This document shows positions 17,190 through 26,140 of a stretch of 64,000 bases of DNA, piece by piece. How positions within the stretch are numbered: position 1 is the first letter of the stretch; each line of letters opens with the position of its first letter. Both the position numbers and the translations under genes were made by a program. The notes beneath the pieces were generated by a model. That model was not told the DNA's origin. It did not search any database and worked only from the letters and a program-made list of their open reading frames with translations. Source of the stretch: Paenibacillus agri (GTDB lineage: Bacteria > Bacillota > Bacilli > Paenibacillales > Paenibacillaceae); NCBI RefSeq assembly GCF_013359945.1, contig NZ_JABWCS010000215.1, positions 160,916 through 224,915 of the forward strand. Direction: 5' to 3'.

Positions 17190-18626
17190 ATGTCTGACAA
17201 TCAAAAGTTGACCGACGTGGTTATGCCCCAGCTCGCGGAATCGCTTGTGTCGGCAACCATCGGCAAATGGCTGAAGAAACCGGGCGATCCGGTGGAGCAG
17301 TATGAGCCGTTGTGTGAACTTATTACGGATAAAGTAAACGCTGAGCTGCCATCCACTGTTGATGGAATTATGGGCGAGCTTCTGGCTGAGGAAGGCCAGA
17401 CGATTAGCGTAGGCGAAGTGATTTGTCGTATTGCTGTACCTGTATCGCCTTCTGAAGCGGCTTCAGCCGCGGCTAGCGCTGCTTCACAACCTATAGCTGC
17501 TGCGGGAGTACCGGCACCAGTGGCTCCGACTGCTAGCAGACCTGCGCTTTCTGCTTCATCTGCGGATGCTCCGATGCGTGCCCGCTATTCTCCAGCTGTT
17601 CAGACGCTGGCAGCGGAGCATAACATTGATTTGACTGCGGTTACTGGTACAGGGATGGGCGGACGCATCACCCGCAAAGATGTGCTGTCGTATTTGGAAG
17701 CTGGAGGTGCCGCTACTGCTGGGCAAAATGCACCACAAGCACAAGCACCAGCTCCTACTCCTGCACAAGCACCAACGTACGCACAGGCGCCAACACCTAC
17801 AGTTCCATTTGCACCGCCGATAGCAGAAGGTTCATCCGCATCGCATGAGCCAGTCCGCCATTCTGGACTGCATCTGAGTGAATCTCCGCGCATTCCGTCG
17901 GTTGAAATTGAAGGGGCACAAAATGGCGCTTCCGAATACTTGATTGATGTCACACCGATCCGCAATACCATTGCGACCAGAATGCGCCAGAGTGTGTCAG
18001 AAATTCCACATGCTTGGACCATGATTGAAGTGGATGTCACCAATCTCGTGGCTCTGCGCAACAAGCTAAAGGATGATTTCAAGCGCAAGGAAGGTATCAA
18101 TCTGACTTATCTGGCGTTTATGATGAAAGCAGTGGTTAGTGCAATTAAGGATTATCCGATCATGAACTCGGTCTGGGCCGTTAACAAAATCATCGTGAAG
18201 CGCGATATTAACATCTCGCTGGCCGTCGGCACGGAAGACTCCGTAATGACTCCGGTCATTAAGAAGGCCGATCAGAAGAATATCGCTGGTCTGGCTCGCG
18301 AAATTGATGAACTGGCTCAGAAGACACGGGAGGGCAAGCTGCGTATCGACGATATGCAAGGTGGAACCTTTACGGTCAACAATACCGGCTCATTTGGTTC
18401 GATTTTGTCTTATCCAATAATTAACTATCCGCAGGCAGCAATCCTGACCTTTGAATCCATCGTGAAAAAGCCCGTTGTCATCAACGACATGATTGCCGTG
18501 CGTTCTATGGCGAACATCTGTCTGTCGCTGGATCACCGGATTCTTGACGGTGTGATATGTGGACGCTTTTTGCAGCGTGTAAAAGATAATATTGAAGGCT
18601 ATACGCCGGAAACGAAGCTTTACTGA
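17190..18626 (+). CDS. bkdB: Branched-chain 2-oxoacid dehydrogenase E2, lipoamide acyltransferase
   Basis: A 478-residue core acyltransferase. Order: lipoyl domain (1-82) with lipoylation Lys48 in ELITDKVNAELPS; Ala/Pro-rich linker; E1/E3-binding domain (about 131-170, ARYSPAVQTLAAEHN...GRITRKDVLSYL); a second, QAPAPTP-rich linker; and the catalytic domain with SLDHRILDGVICGRF near the C-terminus. Start behind AAGGAG. Separated from bkdAB by the 65-bp array, followed by lipB. Confidence 0.96.
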   Translation: MSDNQKLTDVVMPQLAESLVSATIGKWLKKPGDPVEQYEPLCELITDKVNAELPSTVDGIMGELLAEEGQTISVGEVICRIAVPVSPSEAASAAASAASQPIAAAGVPAPVAPTASRPALSASSADAPMRARYSPAVQTLAAEHNIDLTAVTGTGMGGRITRKDVLSYLEAGGAATAGQNAPQAQAPAPTPAQAPTYAQAPTPTVPFAPPIAEGSSASHEPVRHSGLHLSESPRIPSVEIEGAQNGASEYLIDVTPIRNTIATRMRQSVSEIPHAWTMIEVDVTNLVALRNKLKDDFKRKEGINLTYLAFMMKAVVSAIKDYPIMNSVWAVNKIIVKRDINISLAVGTEDSVMTPVIKKADQKNIAGLAREIDELAQKTREGKLRIDDMQGGTFTVNNTGSFGSILSYPIINYPQAAILTFESIVKKPVVINDMIAVRSMANICLSLDHRILDGVICGRFLQRVKDNIEGYTPETKLY

Positions 18627-18679
18627 TCCATACCCGGCCCATCACAGGAAACAGAGACTCACTAAAGGGGACCTGACGC

Positions 18680-19390
18680 ATGGAGAACTTGAATGAACAC
18701 AGGCTGCGTATTTCCTATGCATCATTGATGGAATATGGTTCAGCCTGGGAGCTGCAGAAGGAGCTTGTGCAAGGGATTGATCGCGGAGAGCAGCCGGAGC
18801 AGTTGATCCTTTTGCAGCACCCGCCTACCTACACCATCGGATCGCAGAATCATCCTGAGCACCTTCTTCTGGACAGCGTACAGCTGCAGGAACAAGGAAT
18901 CGCTTTGTTTGAAATCGACCGTGGCGGGGATATTACATATCATGGTCCTGGACAACTGGTCGGTTATCCGCTGTTGAAGCTGGGGGAACAGGGCAGAGTA
19001 GATCTTCATGGTTATTTGCGCACTTTGGAGGCGGTAATTATTGATTATCTTGCCTCCCATGGCATTGTGGGCAGCCGCAAGCCGGAATATACAGGAGTAT
19101 GGGTAGGCGATGAAAAGATTTGCGCAATCGGTGTGAAGTTTAATAAAAGCAAGCACCGCAGGGGCTTTATTACCAGCCATGGCTTTGCTTTTAACATTTC
19201 TGCCGGCATTGCCCGTCAAGGCTTTCAGGGCATTGTTCCATGCGGCATTACGGAGTACGGGGTAACCTCCTTGGAGGAATGCGTTGGCCGCGTAATGGAA
19301 GTTGAGGAAGTTGCACAGTCGATAATTCCTTATTTTCTGCAGCATTTTCCTTTTGATAGTGAAGCCATGTCGTCCTGGAATGAACTTTAA
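18680..19390 (+). CDS. lipB: Octanoyltransferase LipB
   Basis: A 236-residue lipoyl(octanoyl) transferase that moves octanoate from acyl carrier protein to lipoyl domains such as that of BkdB. Motifs: RGGDITYHGPGQLVGYPLL, the active-site Lys in GVKFNKS (near 152), SHGFAFNIS, and the acyl-accepting Cys in VPCGITEYGVTS (near 187). Its place behind bkdB couples lipoyl supply to the E2 subunit. Confidence 0.95.
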   Translation: MENLNEHRLRISYASLMEYGSAWELQKELVQGIDRGEQPEQLILLQHPPTYTIGSQNHPEHLLLDSVQLQEQGIALFEIDRGGDITYHGPGQLVGYPLLKLGEQGRVDLHGYLRTLEAVIIDYLASHGIVGSRKPEYTGVWVGDEKICAIGVKFNKSKHRRGFITSHGFAFNISAGIARQGFQGIVPCGITEYGVTSLEECVGRVMEVEEVAQSIIPYFLQHFPFDSEAMSSWNEL

Positions 19391-19423
19391 GTGTGATGGG
19401 TCCGGGAAAATGGCAAGTCCAAA

Positions 19424-19455
19424 TAGCGGCCGGGAGAACCCTGGCCGCTATTATT
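19424..19455. terminator. Terminator between lipB and prli42
   Basis: TAGCGGCC (19424-19431) pairs with GGCCGCTA (19443-19450), loop of 11 nt, then TTATTAT. It lies between convergent genes and may serve both, although its T-run is short. Confidence 0.7.
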
Positions 19456-19475
19456 ATCGTTGCCTGTGCAGGAAA

Positions 19476-19577
19476 TTAGCCGGCAAGGAAGGGCTCGATG
19501 ACAACCAGCAAGGTGGATGCGATCATAGCGATCAGCATAACGTAGATAATGATGCGGAACCATTTTTGACGTTGCAT
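19476..19577 (-). CDS. prli42: Stressosome-associated Prli42-like miniprotein
   Basis: A 33-residue protein (MQRQKWFRIIIYVMLIAMI... ending in EPFLAG) with a short basic N-terminus and one transmembrane helix. This matches Prli42, the small membrane protein that anchors the stressosome protein RsbR in Listeria and is conserved in Firmicutes. Start behind AAAAGGAG. Recognised from sequence pattern only; the function is transferred from Listeria. Confidence 0.8.
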   Translation of the reverse strand: MQRQKWFRIIIYVMLIAMIASTLLVVIEPFLAG

Positions 19578-19664
19578 GAGTGACTCCTTTTGAATTAGTT
19601 TAAGTTATGAACATATCACAATTACAAACTATTGTAACGTATCCGTGAAAGAGAGGGAAGTCCA

Positions 19665-20792
19665 GTGATTGTACAGGACCGATTGATTGAGGAATTTATG
19701 GAGCTTGTCCGTGTGGACAGCGAGACGGGAAATGAACGGGAAATCGCCGATGTGTTGACGAGCAAGTTCAAAGCACTGGGTCTGGAGGTTGTCGAAGATG
19801 ATTCCCAAGAGCGGACAGGACATGGAGCAGGCAATTTGTTTGTAACGTGGCCTGCAGTGCAAGGGGTTACGGCGCCTAAGCTGCTGTTTACCTGCCACAT
19901 GGACACAGTGGTGCCGGGCAAAGGAATTAAGCCAACCCTGCATGAAGACGGCTGGATTACAAGTGACGGAAGCACGATTCTGGGTGCTGATGATAAAGCC
20001 GGATTAGCAGCACTTTTTGAAGCGATCCGGGTAATCCAAGAGCAAGGTCTGCCGCATGGCCAGATTCAGTTCGTTATCACAGCTGGTGAGGAGTCCGGCC
20101 TGTTGGGTGCTCGAGCTATGGATCCTAAGCATCTGGATGCTGAGATTGGCTTTGCATTGGACTCCAATGGTGAAGTTGGCGCCATTGCGGTGTCTGCACC
20201 GACTCAGGCGAGAATTACAATGCAAATCTACGGGAAGTCGGCGCATGCCGGGGTCAATCCGGAGGATGGCATCAGCGCTATTCAGGTGGCGAGTAAAGCG
20301 ATCTCGGCGATGAAGCTGGGCCGAATTGACAGCGAAACTACTGCCAACATCGGCAAATTCGCGGGCGGTGGCCCGACGAATGTTGTTTGTGACCATGTAC
20401 AGCTCGATGCGGAAGCTCGCAGTATTGTGCAGGAGAAGGTGGACCGGCAGATCGAATCCATGCGCGAAGCGCTGGAGACAACCGTTCGTGAACACGGCGC
20501 AGAATGTGAATTCCGCAGCGAAGTGATCTATCCGGCGTTCAGCTTCAACCAGCATGATCCTGTTGTGCAGCTTGCGGACCGTGCGATCATCTCGCTTGGT
20601 CTGACGACCCGCCTATTCGCTTCCGGCGGTGGCAGCGATGCCAACGTGTTCAATGGTCTGAAGGTGCCGACAGTCAATCTTGCCATTGGTTACGAGCATA
20701 TTCACACAACCCAAGAGCGGATCAAGGCTGCGGATATCGCTAAAGCCGCCGAACTGGTGGTTGCGATCATTCAGGAAAACATTAAGGGATAG
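19665..20792 (+). CDS. M20 family peptidase, PepT-like (YqjE type)
   Basis: A 375-residue zinc-dependent M20 peptidase related to tripeptidase T. Metal ligands appear in FTCHMDTVVPG, LGADDKAGLA and TAGEESGLLGAR; the dimerisation insert contains SAHAGVNPEDGISAI; the C-terminal ligand is in GYEHIHTTQE. GTG start behind GAGAGGG. A strong terminator follows, so it is probably monocistronic. The exact substrate is not known. Confidence 0.92.
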   Translation: MIVQDRLIEEFMELVRVDSETGNEREIADVLTSKFKALGLEVVEDDSQERTGHGAGNLFVTWPAVQGVTAPKLLFTCHMDTVVPGKGIKPTLHEDGWITSDGSTILGADDKAGLAALFEAIRVIQEQGLPHGQIQFVITAGEESGLLGARAMDPKHLDAEIGFALDSNGEVGAIAVSAPTQARITMQIYGKSAHAGVNPEDGISAIQVASKAISAMKLGRIDSETTANIGKFAGGGPTNVVCDHVQLDAEARSIVQEKVDRQIESMREALETTVREHGAECEFRSEVIYPAFSFNQHDPVVQLADRAIISLGLTTRLFASGGGSDANVFNGLKVPTVNLAIGYEHIHTTQERIKAADIAKAAELVVAIIQENIKG

Positions 20793-20821
20793 GCTGACCG
20801 CAGCTTCCCCTCTACACTTAA

Positions 20822-20877
20822 CCAAAAGAGCTGTTATCTAACCGGCATTGTGCCAGTTCAGATGACAGCTCTTTTTT
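20822..20877 (+). terminator. Terminator after the M20 peptidase
   Basis: AAAAGAGCTGT pairs with ACAGCTCTTTT around an internal structured loop, followed by six T. Confidence 0.9.
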
Positions 20878-20940
20878 CAAGAGAACAAGGGGATGGAAAA
20901 ACTGCATGGGTAATGTGCAAATGTAAGGTAGGTGAGGGAT

Positions 20941-21040
20941 ACATGAAGAGGTGAAGTAGATGTTCGAGTTACATGAAGAAGTGAAGTAGCTGCGAATCAC
21001 TTAAAGAAGTGAAGTAAATGCGGATTACTTGGAAAGTTGA
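20941..21040. repeat. 28-30-bp tandem repeats
   Basis: Units of the type ACATGAAGAAGTGAAGTAG at 20941, 20971 and 20999, with a degenerate fourth from 21027. Part of a 700-bp stretch (20793-21506) without genes. Confidence 0.75.
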
Positions 21041-21138
21041 GTCACTGGGTAGCATTCGTAGGTGGGGAGAGCTACATGTCAAGTGGAATAACTGGAAAAA
21101 GTCCCGCTAATTCCTGCGGAATCGTTACATTACAAAAA

Positions 21139-21162
21139 ATAACAGGACTCACTCCTGTTATT
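21139..21162 (-). terminator. Orphan hairpin, terminator-like on minus strand
   Basis: AATAACAGGA (21139-21148) pairs perfectly with TCCTGTTATT (21153-21162); on the minus strand it is followed by a T-run. No gene ends nearby on that strand except possibly the small gene at 21507. Confidence 0.45.
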
Positions 21163-21195
21163 TCAGACTTAAGCCTAGTTTGTTAGTTGAAACCT

Positions 21196-21271
21196 CTGGA
21201 ATAGCAGGAGCTTTTCCCGTTAATTAGCTCCTAATGAGAAAATTGAGTTAAATTAACGGGAAGAATTCCAG
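21196..21271. repeat. Long interrupted palindrome
   Basis: CTGGAAT (21196-21202) with ATTCCAG (21265-21271) and TTCCCGTTAATT (21214-21225) with AATTAACGGGAA (21251-21262). A competing hairpin AGGAGC/GCTCCT (21206-21211/21227-21232) lies inside. Non-coding. Confidence 0.75.
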
Positions 21272-21286
21272 TTACGTGTCTCTATA

Positions 21287-21374
21287 GCTGCCCATGTGCT
21301 ACCCATGTGCTGCCAATGTGCTGTCCGTGAGCTATCCATGTGCTGCCCATGTGCTATCTAGATGTTTTCCATGT
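21287..21374. repeat. 11-bp tandem repeat, eight copies
   Basis: Eight units of consensus GCTGCCCATGT with drift in copies 4, 7 and 8. Eleven is not a multiple of three and no start with a ribosome site leads into it, so it is not a coding repeat. Confidence 0.9.
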
Positions 21375-21506
21375 GCCATAGGTGTTGTTGTTTATTACTT
21401 TTACTTTGCGGATTATTTGAAGGTAGTTTGAAGTTGATTTAAAAAGTTAATTTTTGAAGTTATTTATAAGAAGTCCATTTAGCATTCTGATAAATTAAGA
21501 GGTTAT

Positions 21507-21680
21507 TTACCCAGCCTTGGGCGTGTGGACCCGCGCTTCGTCATGGAGGGAGAGGACGTAAGCCAGCGGCATATCCCTCCCGTACCTCTCGATCCATTCG
21601 GCCAGCATGGCCTTAATTTGCGCTGGTGACCCTGCCATCATGACGGCGGCTGAGCTTGTACGGCTGAAGAACTTGTTCAT
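21507..21680 (-). CDS. Small hypothetical protein, 57 aa
   Basis: Begins MNKFFSRTSSAAVMMAGSPA and ends HDEARVHTPKAG; soluble, helix-prone centre (KAMLAEWIERYGRD). A ribosome site GAAGG lies nine bases upstream. Divergent from nudF, whose promoter region it adjoins. Codon composition looks coding on this strand. No family recognised. Confidence 0.6.
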   Translation of the reverse strand: MNKFFSRTSSAAVMMAGSPAQIKAMLAEWIERYGRDMPLAYVLSLHDEARVHTPKAG

Positions 21681-21757
21681 TGTCCGTTACCTTCTTTCCT
21701 GATAAGTTTGCTATAATACACCGTATGCAGAACAGAGACAAAGGAGACCAGAATGTG

Positions 21758-22330
21758 ATGGAAAATCAAAAAAGACACAGCAATCCGGCCCTGGATGAAG
21801 TAACCTTGTCCACTCAGCCGATTTTTGACGGGAAGATTATTACCCTGCAGGTGGATACGGTCCAACTGCCGGATGGAAATACTGCGACCCGTGAGGTCGT
21901 GAAGCATCCTGGCGCTGTTGCGGTGCTGGCACTGAACAATAACAAGCTACTGGTGGTGGAACAGTACCGGCAGCCGATGCTTCGGACCGAGGTCGAGATT
22001 CCGGCAGGCAAGCTGGACCCGGGCGAAGATCCACTGACGGCGGCGCACCGGGAGTTACAAGAAGAGACAGGCTTTCATAGCGGCGATCTGAAGCATCTGA
22101 AGTCGTTCTACACTTCACCCGGCTTTGCCGACGAAATCATTCATTTGTATGTCACAGAGAATGCTCAGGTTGGAGAGATGGCTTTGGATGAGGATGAGTT
22201 TCTGGAGGTATCTGAGCTGACATTGGAGGAAGCGTATCAATATATTGCGGACGGGCGTATTGCCGACGCTAAAACGATGATGGCCGTGTACACCTGGCAT
22301 CTGTATACGCTGACCGGACAATGGCACTAA
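21758..22330 (+). CDS. nudF: ADP-ribose pyrophosphatase, Nudix family
   Basis: A 190-residue Nudix hydrolase that cleaves ADP-ribose to AMP and ribose 5-phosphate. The Nudix box is complete: GKLDPGEDPLTAAHRELQEE followed by TGF. The preceding YRQPMLRTEVEIPAGKL is typical of the ADPRase subfamily. A GTG one codon upstream (21755) is spaced slightly better from AAGGAG. Its stop overlaps the next start by 10 bp. Confidence 0.93.
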   Translation: MENQKRHSNPALDEVTLSTQPIFDGKIITLQVDTVQLPDGNTATREVVKHPGAVAVLALNNNKLLVVEQYRQPMLRTEVEIPAGKLDPGEDPLTAAHRELQEETGFHSGDLKHLKSFYTSPGFADEIIHLYVTENAQVGEMALDEDEFLEVSELTLEEAYQYIADGRIADAKTMMAVYTWHLYTLTGQWH

Positions 22331-23520
22331 CACCGGAACTAAAGACCTATTATGGTGACCTGCATGTCCATATCGGGAGGACTTCGGAAGGTCAGCCTGT
22401 CAAAATCAGCGGTAGCCGCAACCTCACATTTGCGAATATTGCCAAGGAGGCCGCTGAACGCAAGGGCATCGAGCTGATCGGAATCATCGATTGCCACTCT
22501 CCGGGTGTGCAGCGTGACATCCGGAGTGCACTGGACTCGGGCGAGATGACGGAGGCCGAAGGTGGAGGCATTGCTTACCGCGGGACGACCATCCTGCTGG
22601 GTTCAGAGATCGAAATTCGTGAGCCGGGGCGAAAAGAGTGCCATGTCCTGGCCTTTATGCCAGACATAGAGACCATGGCGGATTTTAGCCACTGGATGAG
22701 CCATCACATGACCAATGTGAATCTCAGCTCCCAGCGTTTGTATGCACCGGCACAGGTGCTGCAGGACGAGATTTACGAACGGGGCGGAATCTTGATTCCG
22801 GCCCATATTTTTACACCGCACAAAGGATTATATGGATGCTCTGCCGAGCGGATGACAGACATTTTCGATTTGGAGCGCATTGCGGCCGTGGAGCTGGGGC
22901 TGAGCGCGGACTCGGAGATGGCTGGTTATCTATCGGAGCTAGACCCGTACACCTTTCTGACCAACTCTGACGCTCACTCTCTGGGCAAAATCGGCCGGGA
23001 GTATAACGCACTGGAGCTGGCCAATCCCTCGTTTGCAGAGCTGCGTCTGGCCTTGGAACGGAAGGATGGGCGAAGAGTGAGCGCCAATTATGGGCTTAAC
23101 CCGCGGCTCGGTAAGTACCACCGGACGTACTGCGGCGGCTGCGGCAGCATCATTGATGAAGCCTATGCCACCTCAGAGCGCTGTCCTTACTGCGGGAGTC
23201 TCAAACTGGTGAAAGGTGTGCTGGATCGAGTTATGGACATTGCCGACCGCCAGACACCGCAGGTGCCAGAATATCGGCCGCCGTACCATTATCAGGTGCC
23301 GCTTGAATTTATTCCGGGGCTTGGCAAAGCCAAGATGAAGCTGCTGCTGGACGCGTTCGGGACGGAGATGAATATTTTGCATGCCGCCCGGGAGGACGAG
23401 ATCGCCGCAGTGGCGGGGACTGATTTGGCGTCAAGCATTGTCGCTGCCCGCTCGGGTACACTTGCATTGTCAGCAGGTGGCGGAGGAACCTACGGCAAGG
23501 TCGTCCGGGAAGGCAAGTAG
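22321..23520 (+). CDS. Endonuclease Q family protein (YqxK-like)
   Basis: A 399-residue PHP-fold nuclease. An N-terminal metal-binding DLHVHIG motif, then IIDCHSPG, LGSEIEI and FLTNSDAHSLGKIGRE, followed by a zinc module with two CxxC pairs (CGGCG, CPYCG) and a C-terminal helix-hairpin-helix (FIPGLGKAKMKLLL). This is the EndoQ layout; EndoQ cuts 5' of deaminated bases in DNA. Start overlaps nudF; co-transcribed. Confidence 0.88.
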   Translation: MALTPELKTYYGDLHVHIGRTSEGQPVKISGSRNLTFANIAKEAAERKGIELIGIIDCHSPGVQRDIRSALDSGEMTEAEGGGIAYRGTTILLGSEIEIREPGRKECHVLAFMPDIETMADFSHWMSHHMTNVNLSSQRLYAPAQVLQDEIYERGGILIPAHIFTPHKGLYGCSAERMTDIFDLERIAAVELGLSADSEMAGYLSELDPYTFLTNSDAHSLGKIGREYNALELANPSFAELRLALERKDGRRVSANYGLNPRLGKYHRTYCGGCGSIIDEAYATSERCPYCGSLKLVKGVLDRVMDIADRQTPQVPEYRPPYHYQVPLEFIPGLGKAKMKLLLDAFGTEMNILHAAREDEIAAVAGTDLASSIVAARSGTLALSAGGGGTYGKVVREGK

Positions 23521-23624
23521 TTTAGGTACGCTGGAACCCCGAGCCCACCACAGCTTAAGGACAAGTCATAGAAGTGGATGTTGTCTCATATGGTGTAACA
23601 TACACCAGAAAGGAGCACATCCCG

Positions 23625-24248
23625 ATGCGTAATTTAAGGCTGATGATGAAGGAGCAGACGCCTCTTTATATTTTTGTCGCCGTACTGTTTCTAGTGGGGG
23701 TGGTCTTCGGCGCTCTGATTGTGAGTGCGCTGACCATGGACCAGCAGCAGGAACTGGGTGACTATCTGGGGAACTTCTTTGTCACCGTAGACCAGCAAGG
23801 GCTACCGGGCGCACAGGAGTCGTTCTGGAATATCGCTGCCCTACATCTCAAGTGGGTGGGTCTGATCTGGATTCTGGGCTTGTCCGTCATCGGTCTGCCG
23901 GGCATTCTCATTCTTGATTTTCTCAAAGGAGTGCTGATTGGTTTCACTGTAGGCTGTCTGGTCAGTCAATACTCCTGGCATGGTCTATTGTTCGCGCTGG
24001 TCTCGGTGGCTCCGCACAACTTGGTGCTGATCCCGGTCCTGTTGGTAACCAGTGCCGCTGCGATTGCCTTCTCCCTTCTGATGATCCGGAGCAGAGTGCT
24101 AGGCCGGACCCGAACGCCGGTTACCCGTCCTTTTGCCATGTACACCTTGCTGTCCTTAGGTATGGCCCTGCTGATTCTAGGCGTAGCTTCCTTTGAGACT
24201 TGGGTCACTCCTGTGATGATGCGCTGGGTCACTCCAATGCTGGTGTGA
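23625..24248 (+). CDS. spoIIM: Stage II sporulation protein M
   Basis: A 207-residue membrane protein with about five helices, a member of the SpoIID-SpoIIM-SpoIIP machine that degrades septal peptidoglycan during engulfment. N-terminal MRNLRLMMKEQTPLYIF and the FLKGVLIGFTVGCLV segment are family-typical. ATG at 23625 behind AAAGGAG. It is the last host gene before the prophage, and it is intact. Confidence 0.92.
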   Translation: MRNLRLMMKEQTPLYIFVAVLFLVGVVFGALIVSALTMDQQQELGDYLGNFFVTVDQQGLPGAQESFWNIAALHLKWVGLIWILGLSVIGLPGILILDFLKGVLIGFTVGCLVSQYSWHGLLFALVSVAPHNLVLIPVLLVTSAAAIAFSLLMIRSRVLGRTRTPVTRPFAMYTLLSLGMALLILGVASFETWVTPVMMRWVTPMLV

Positions 24249-24333
24249 AGATGCCTGAAATCATTGGTGTTAGTGGGTTTATAGGATGGTCTACCGATCT
24301 AAAAATCACGTAAAAATCACATTTCTTGCAGAA

Positions 24334-25536
24334 TCACTCCGGGTTCAATATTTTACCGAAGTGTATCTTGATTCTTTGATTAGCATTTTCTCTCATGAGA
24401 TTTGTGACATGTGTATACACTTTCAACGTCGTCTTTGCATCATCGTGACCTACACGGCGCATAATTACAGTAAGATCGACTCCTGCTTCGGCCAGCATAC
24501 TTACGTGAGTATGCCGGAAGATGTGAGGGGTCGCTTTTTTTGTTATAGAAGTTCTTTTGAGCAAACGATCCATACGTAAAAGCAATGTTTTTTGAGTGAT
24601 TGGTCGGCCATTAGGACGAGTGAATATGAAATTATTCTTGTGGAAATCACTATTCAATTTTTGATATCGTTCATTACGCAGCTTCTGTACTTCTTTTAAA
24701 TTACGCAACTTTTCAATGATAACGTCATCGAGATCGAACGTCCGAATAGAACCTTCGGTTTTAGGTGGTGTGATTTCAACTTCGCCACCAGATCGATCGG
24801 GAACGTATAATGTCTTTGTGACTCGTATTTCGTTGGTTTTAAAATTTATATCGGGCCAAGTCAGAGCACATAATTCTCCTGGTCTCAATCCTGAATAAGT
24901 CAATAGATAGAACACTTCTTCGTCATTATCCAGCCCCCGTGTTTCAACCGCTGCTAGAAATTCTTGTAATTCTGTACGTTCTAGATATTTTTCTCTGACT
25001 ACATCTCGCTCAATATCTTCCACGGTTAATTTTTTCTTAGGCATCTTTGCACCTTTAGCGGGGTTGTCCGAGCGCAAGCGATTCAATATAGACCATTCAA
25101 AAACCATACTCGCTGTGATATGTATGTTACGTATGTATGCCTCAGCATAGCCTTCATCAAAAAGCGAATACAGAATCTTTTGATATTGTGTTGGAGTAAT
25201 CGTTTCAACTGATTGCTTATCAATATGTCGCAACAACACTAATAACGACTTTGATCTTGAACGAATCGTACTGTTCTTGACCTGGCGTTTAGAATAATCC
25301 TCCATCCAACCTTCTGTTGCTTCTCGGAAGGATGTGCGCTTGGCCTTCTTTAAATCAATACCAGAATGCAGGATGTTAACGGCTTCTTGCGCAGCATCAA
25401 TAGCTTCCTGTTTTGTATCCCGTACTCGAGGGATTTGACGACGTTCACCAGTGACTGGATCTGGAGGTCCCTCCATCACACAACGCCATTTGTAGCCTTG
25501 TTTGTTTTTTGCAGGTATCTTTTTTATGCTGGCCAC
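24334..25536 (-). CDS. int: Tyrosine-type site-specific integrase
   Basis: A 400-residue phage integrase: N-terminal arm-binding part (ASIKKIPAKNKQGYKWRC), central SAM-like domain, and catalytic domain with the Arg of SGLRPGELCALTW, the HIFRHTHVSML box, the GHDDAKTTLKVYTHV segment with the nucleophilic Tyr. GTG start behind AGGAGG. Points toward spoIIM, as expected for an integrase next to attL. Confidence 0.96.
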   Translation of the reverse strand: MASIKKIPAKNKQGYKWRCVMEGPPDPVTGERRQIPRVRDTKQEAIDAAQEAVNILHSGIDLKKAKRTSFREATEGWMEDYSKRQVKNSTIRSRSKSLLVLLRHIDKQSVETITPTQYQKILYSLFDEGYAEAYIRNIHITASMVFEWSILNRLRSDNPAKGAKMPKKKLTVEDIERDVVREKYLERTELQEFLAAVETRGLDNDEEVFYLLTYSGLRPGELCALTWPDINFKTNEIRVTKTLYVPDRSGGEVEITPPKTEGSIRTFDLDDVIIEKLRNLKEVQKLRNERYQKLNSDFHKNNFIFTRPNGRPITQKTLLLRMDRLLKRTSITKKATPHIFRHTHVSMLAEAGVDLTVIMRRVGHDDAKTTLKVYTHVTNLMRENANQRIKIHFGKILNPE

Positions 25537-25566
25537 GAGAATCGTCCTCCTAAAGTCGTTTGTTTT

Positions 25567-26001
25567 TTATGATTCTTTCAATTGCCTTTCGAGTTTTCTT
25601 TCTAACCTCGCCAACCTCCCTGAATACCCTCCTTTAGTTCCATCGGTCAGTTCATACTCAAGTGCAGCATTGCAGATGTCTATGGCTTCATAAAACCGAT
25701 TCTTATTCTCGTAGAACATAACCAGGGTTTTAAATGATGGGATAGAAGGAAGAATGCCGTATGTAGGGTTGCGTTCGTGCCAGGCTACCTTGAATGTCGG
25801 GAACAGTTCAATATCCTTCATGCAGACCGCTACGAGCTTCTCAGCTGCATCAGGTTGGATAAGATGCATAGAGTAGAGCTTGATGAAGTTGTTATAAGCG
25901 AAGTGCACCTCAAAAGGTTTGTCCTCAACCAGTTTGAGGTGTTCCATAAAAAAATCCTCAGTAGCCCTGTAATTAAGCCACAGATTCATATAGTCAGACA
26001 T
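25567..26001 (-). CDS. TPR-like phage protein, lysogeny module
   Basis: A 144-residue helical protein. The C-terminal half (SFKTLVMFYENKNRFYEAID followed by ICNAALEYEL) reads as a tetratricopeptide motif. It follows the same direction as the integrase, 30 bp upstream of it. TPR proteins near phage integrases can be regulatory, but this one is far shorter than arbitrium receptors (~380 aa). Function unknown. Confidence 0.7.
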   Translation of the reverse strand: MSDYMNLWLNYRATEDFFMEHLKLVEDKPFEVHFAYNNFIKLYSMHLIQPDAAEKLVAVCMKDIELFPTFKVAWHERNPTYGILPSIPSFKTLVMFYENKNRFYEAIDICNAALEYELTDGTKGGYSGRLARLERKLERQLKES

Positions 26002-26140
26002 TCAATCCCTCCTGGTGACTGTAATATTTTATGTAATGATAGCTAGTCGATTTTTGTCGTATTATATTTTGTAATCATCCAAGTTCAATCCACGCACTAC
26101 ATACAGAGTGCGACAACATCCAGAATCGGCAGGTGCGTTC

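Noticed and set aside
24300..24320. Direct repeat TAAAAATCAC x2 as a confirmed attL core
   Set aside because: The right prophage end is outside the window, so no matching attR can be shown; kept only as a hint within the prophage entry.
25567..26001. Arbitrium (AimR/AimP) communication system
   Set aside because: The TPR-like protein is only 144 aa, lacks an HTH domain, and no AimP-like secreted peptide follows it.
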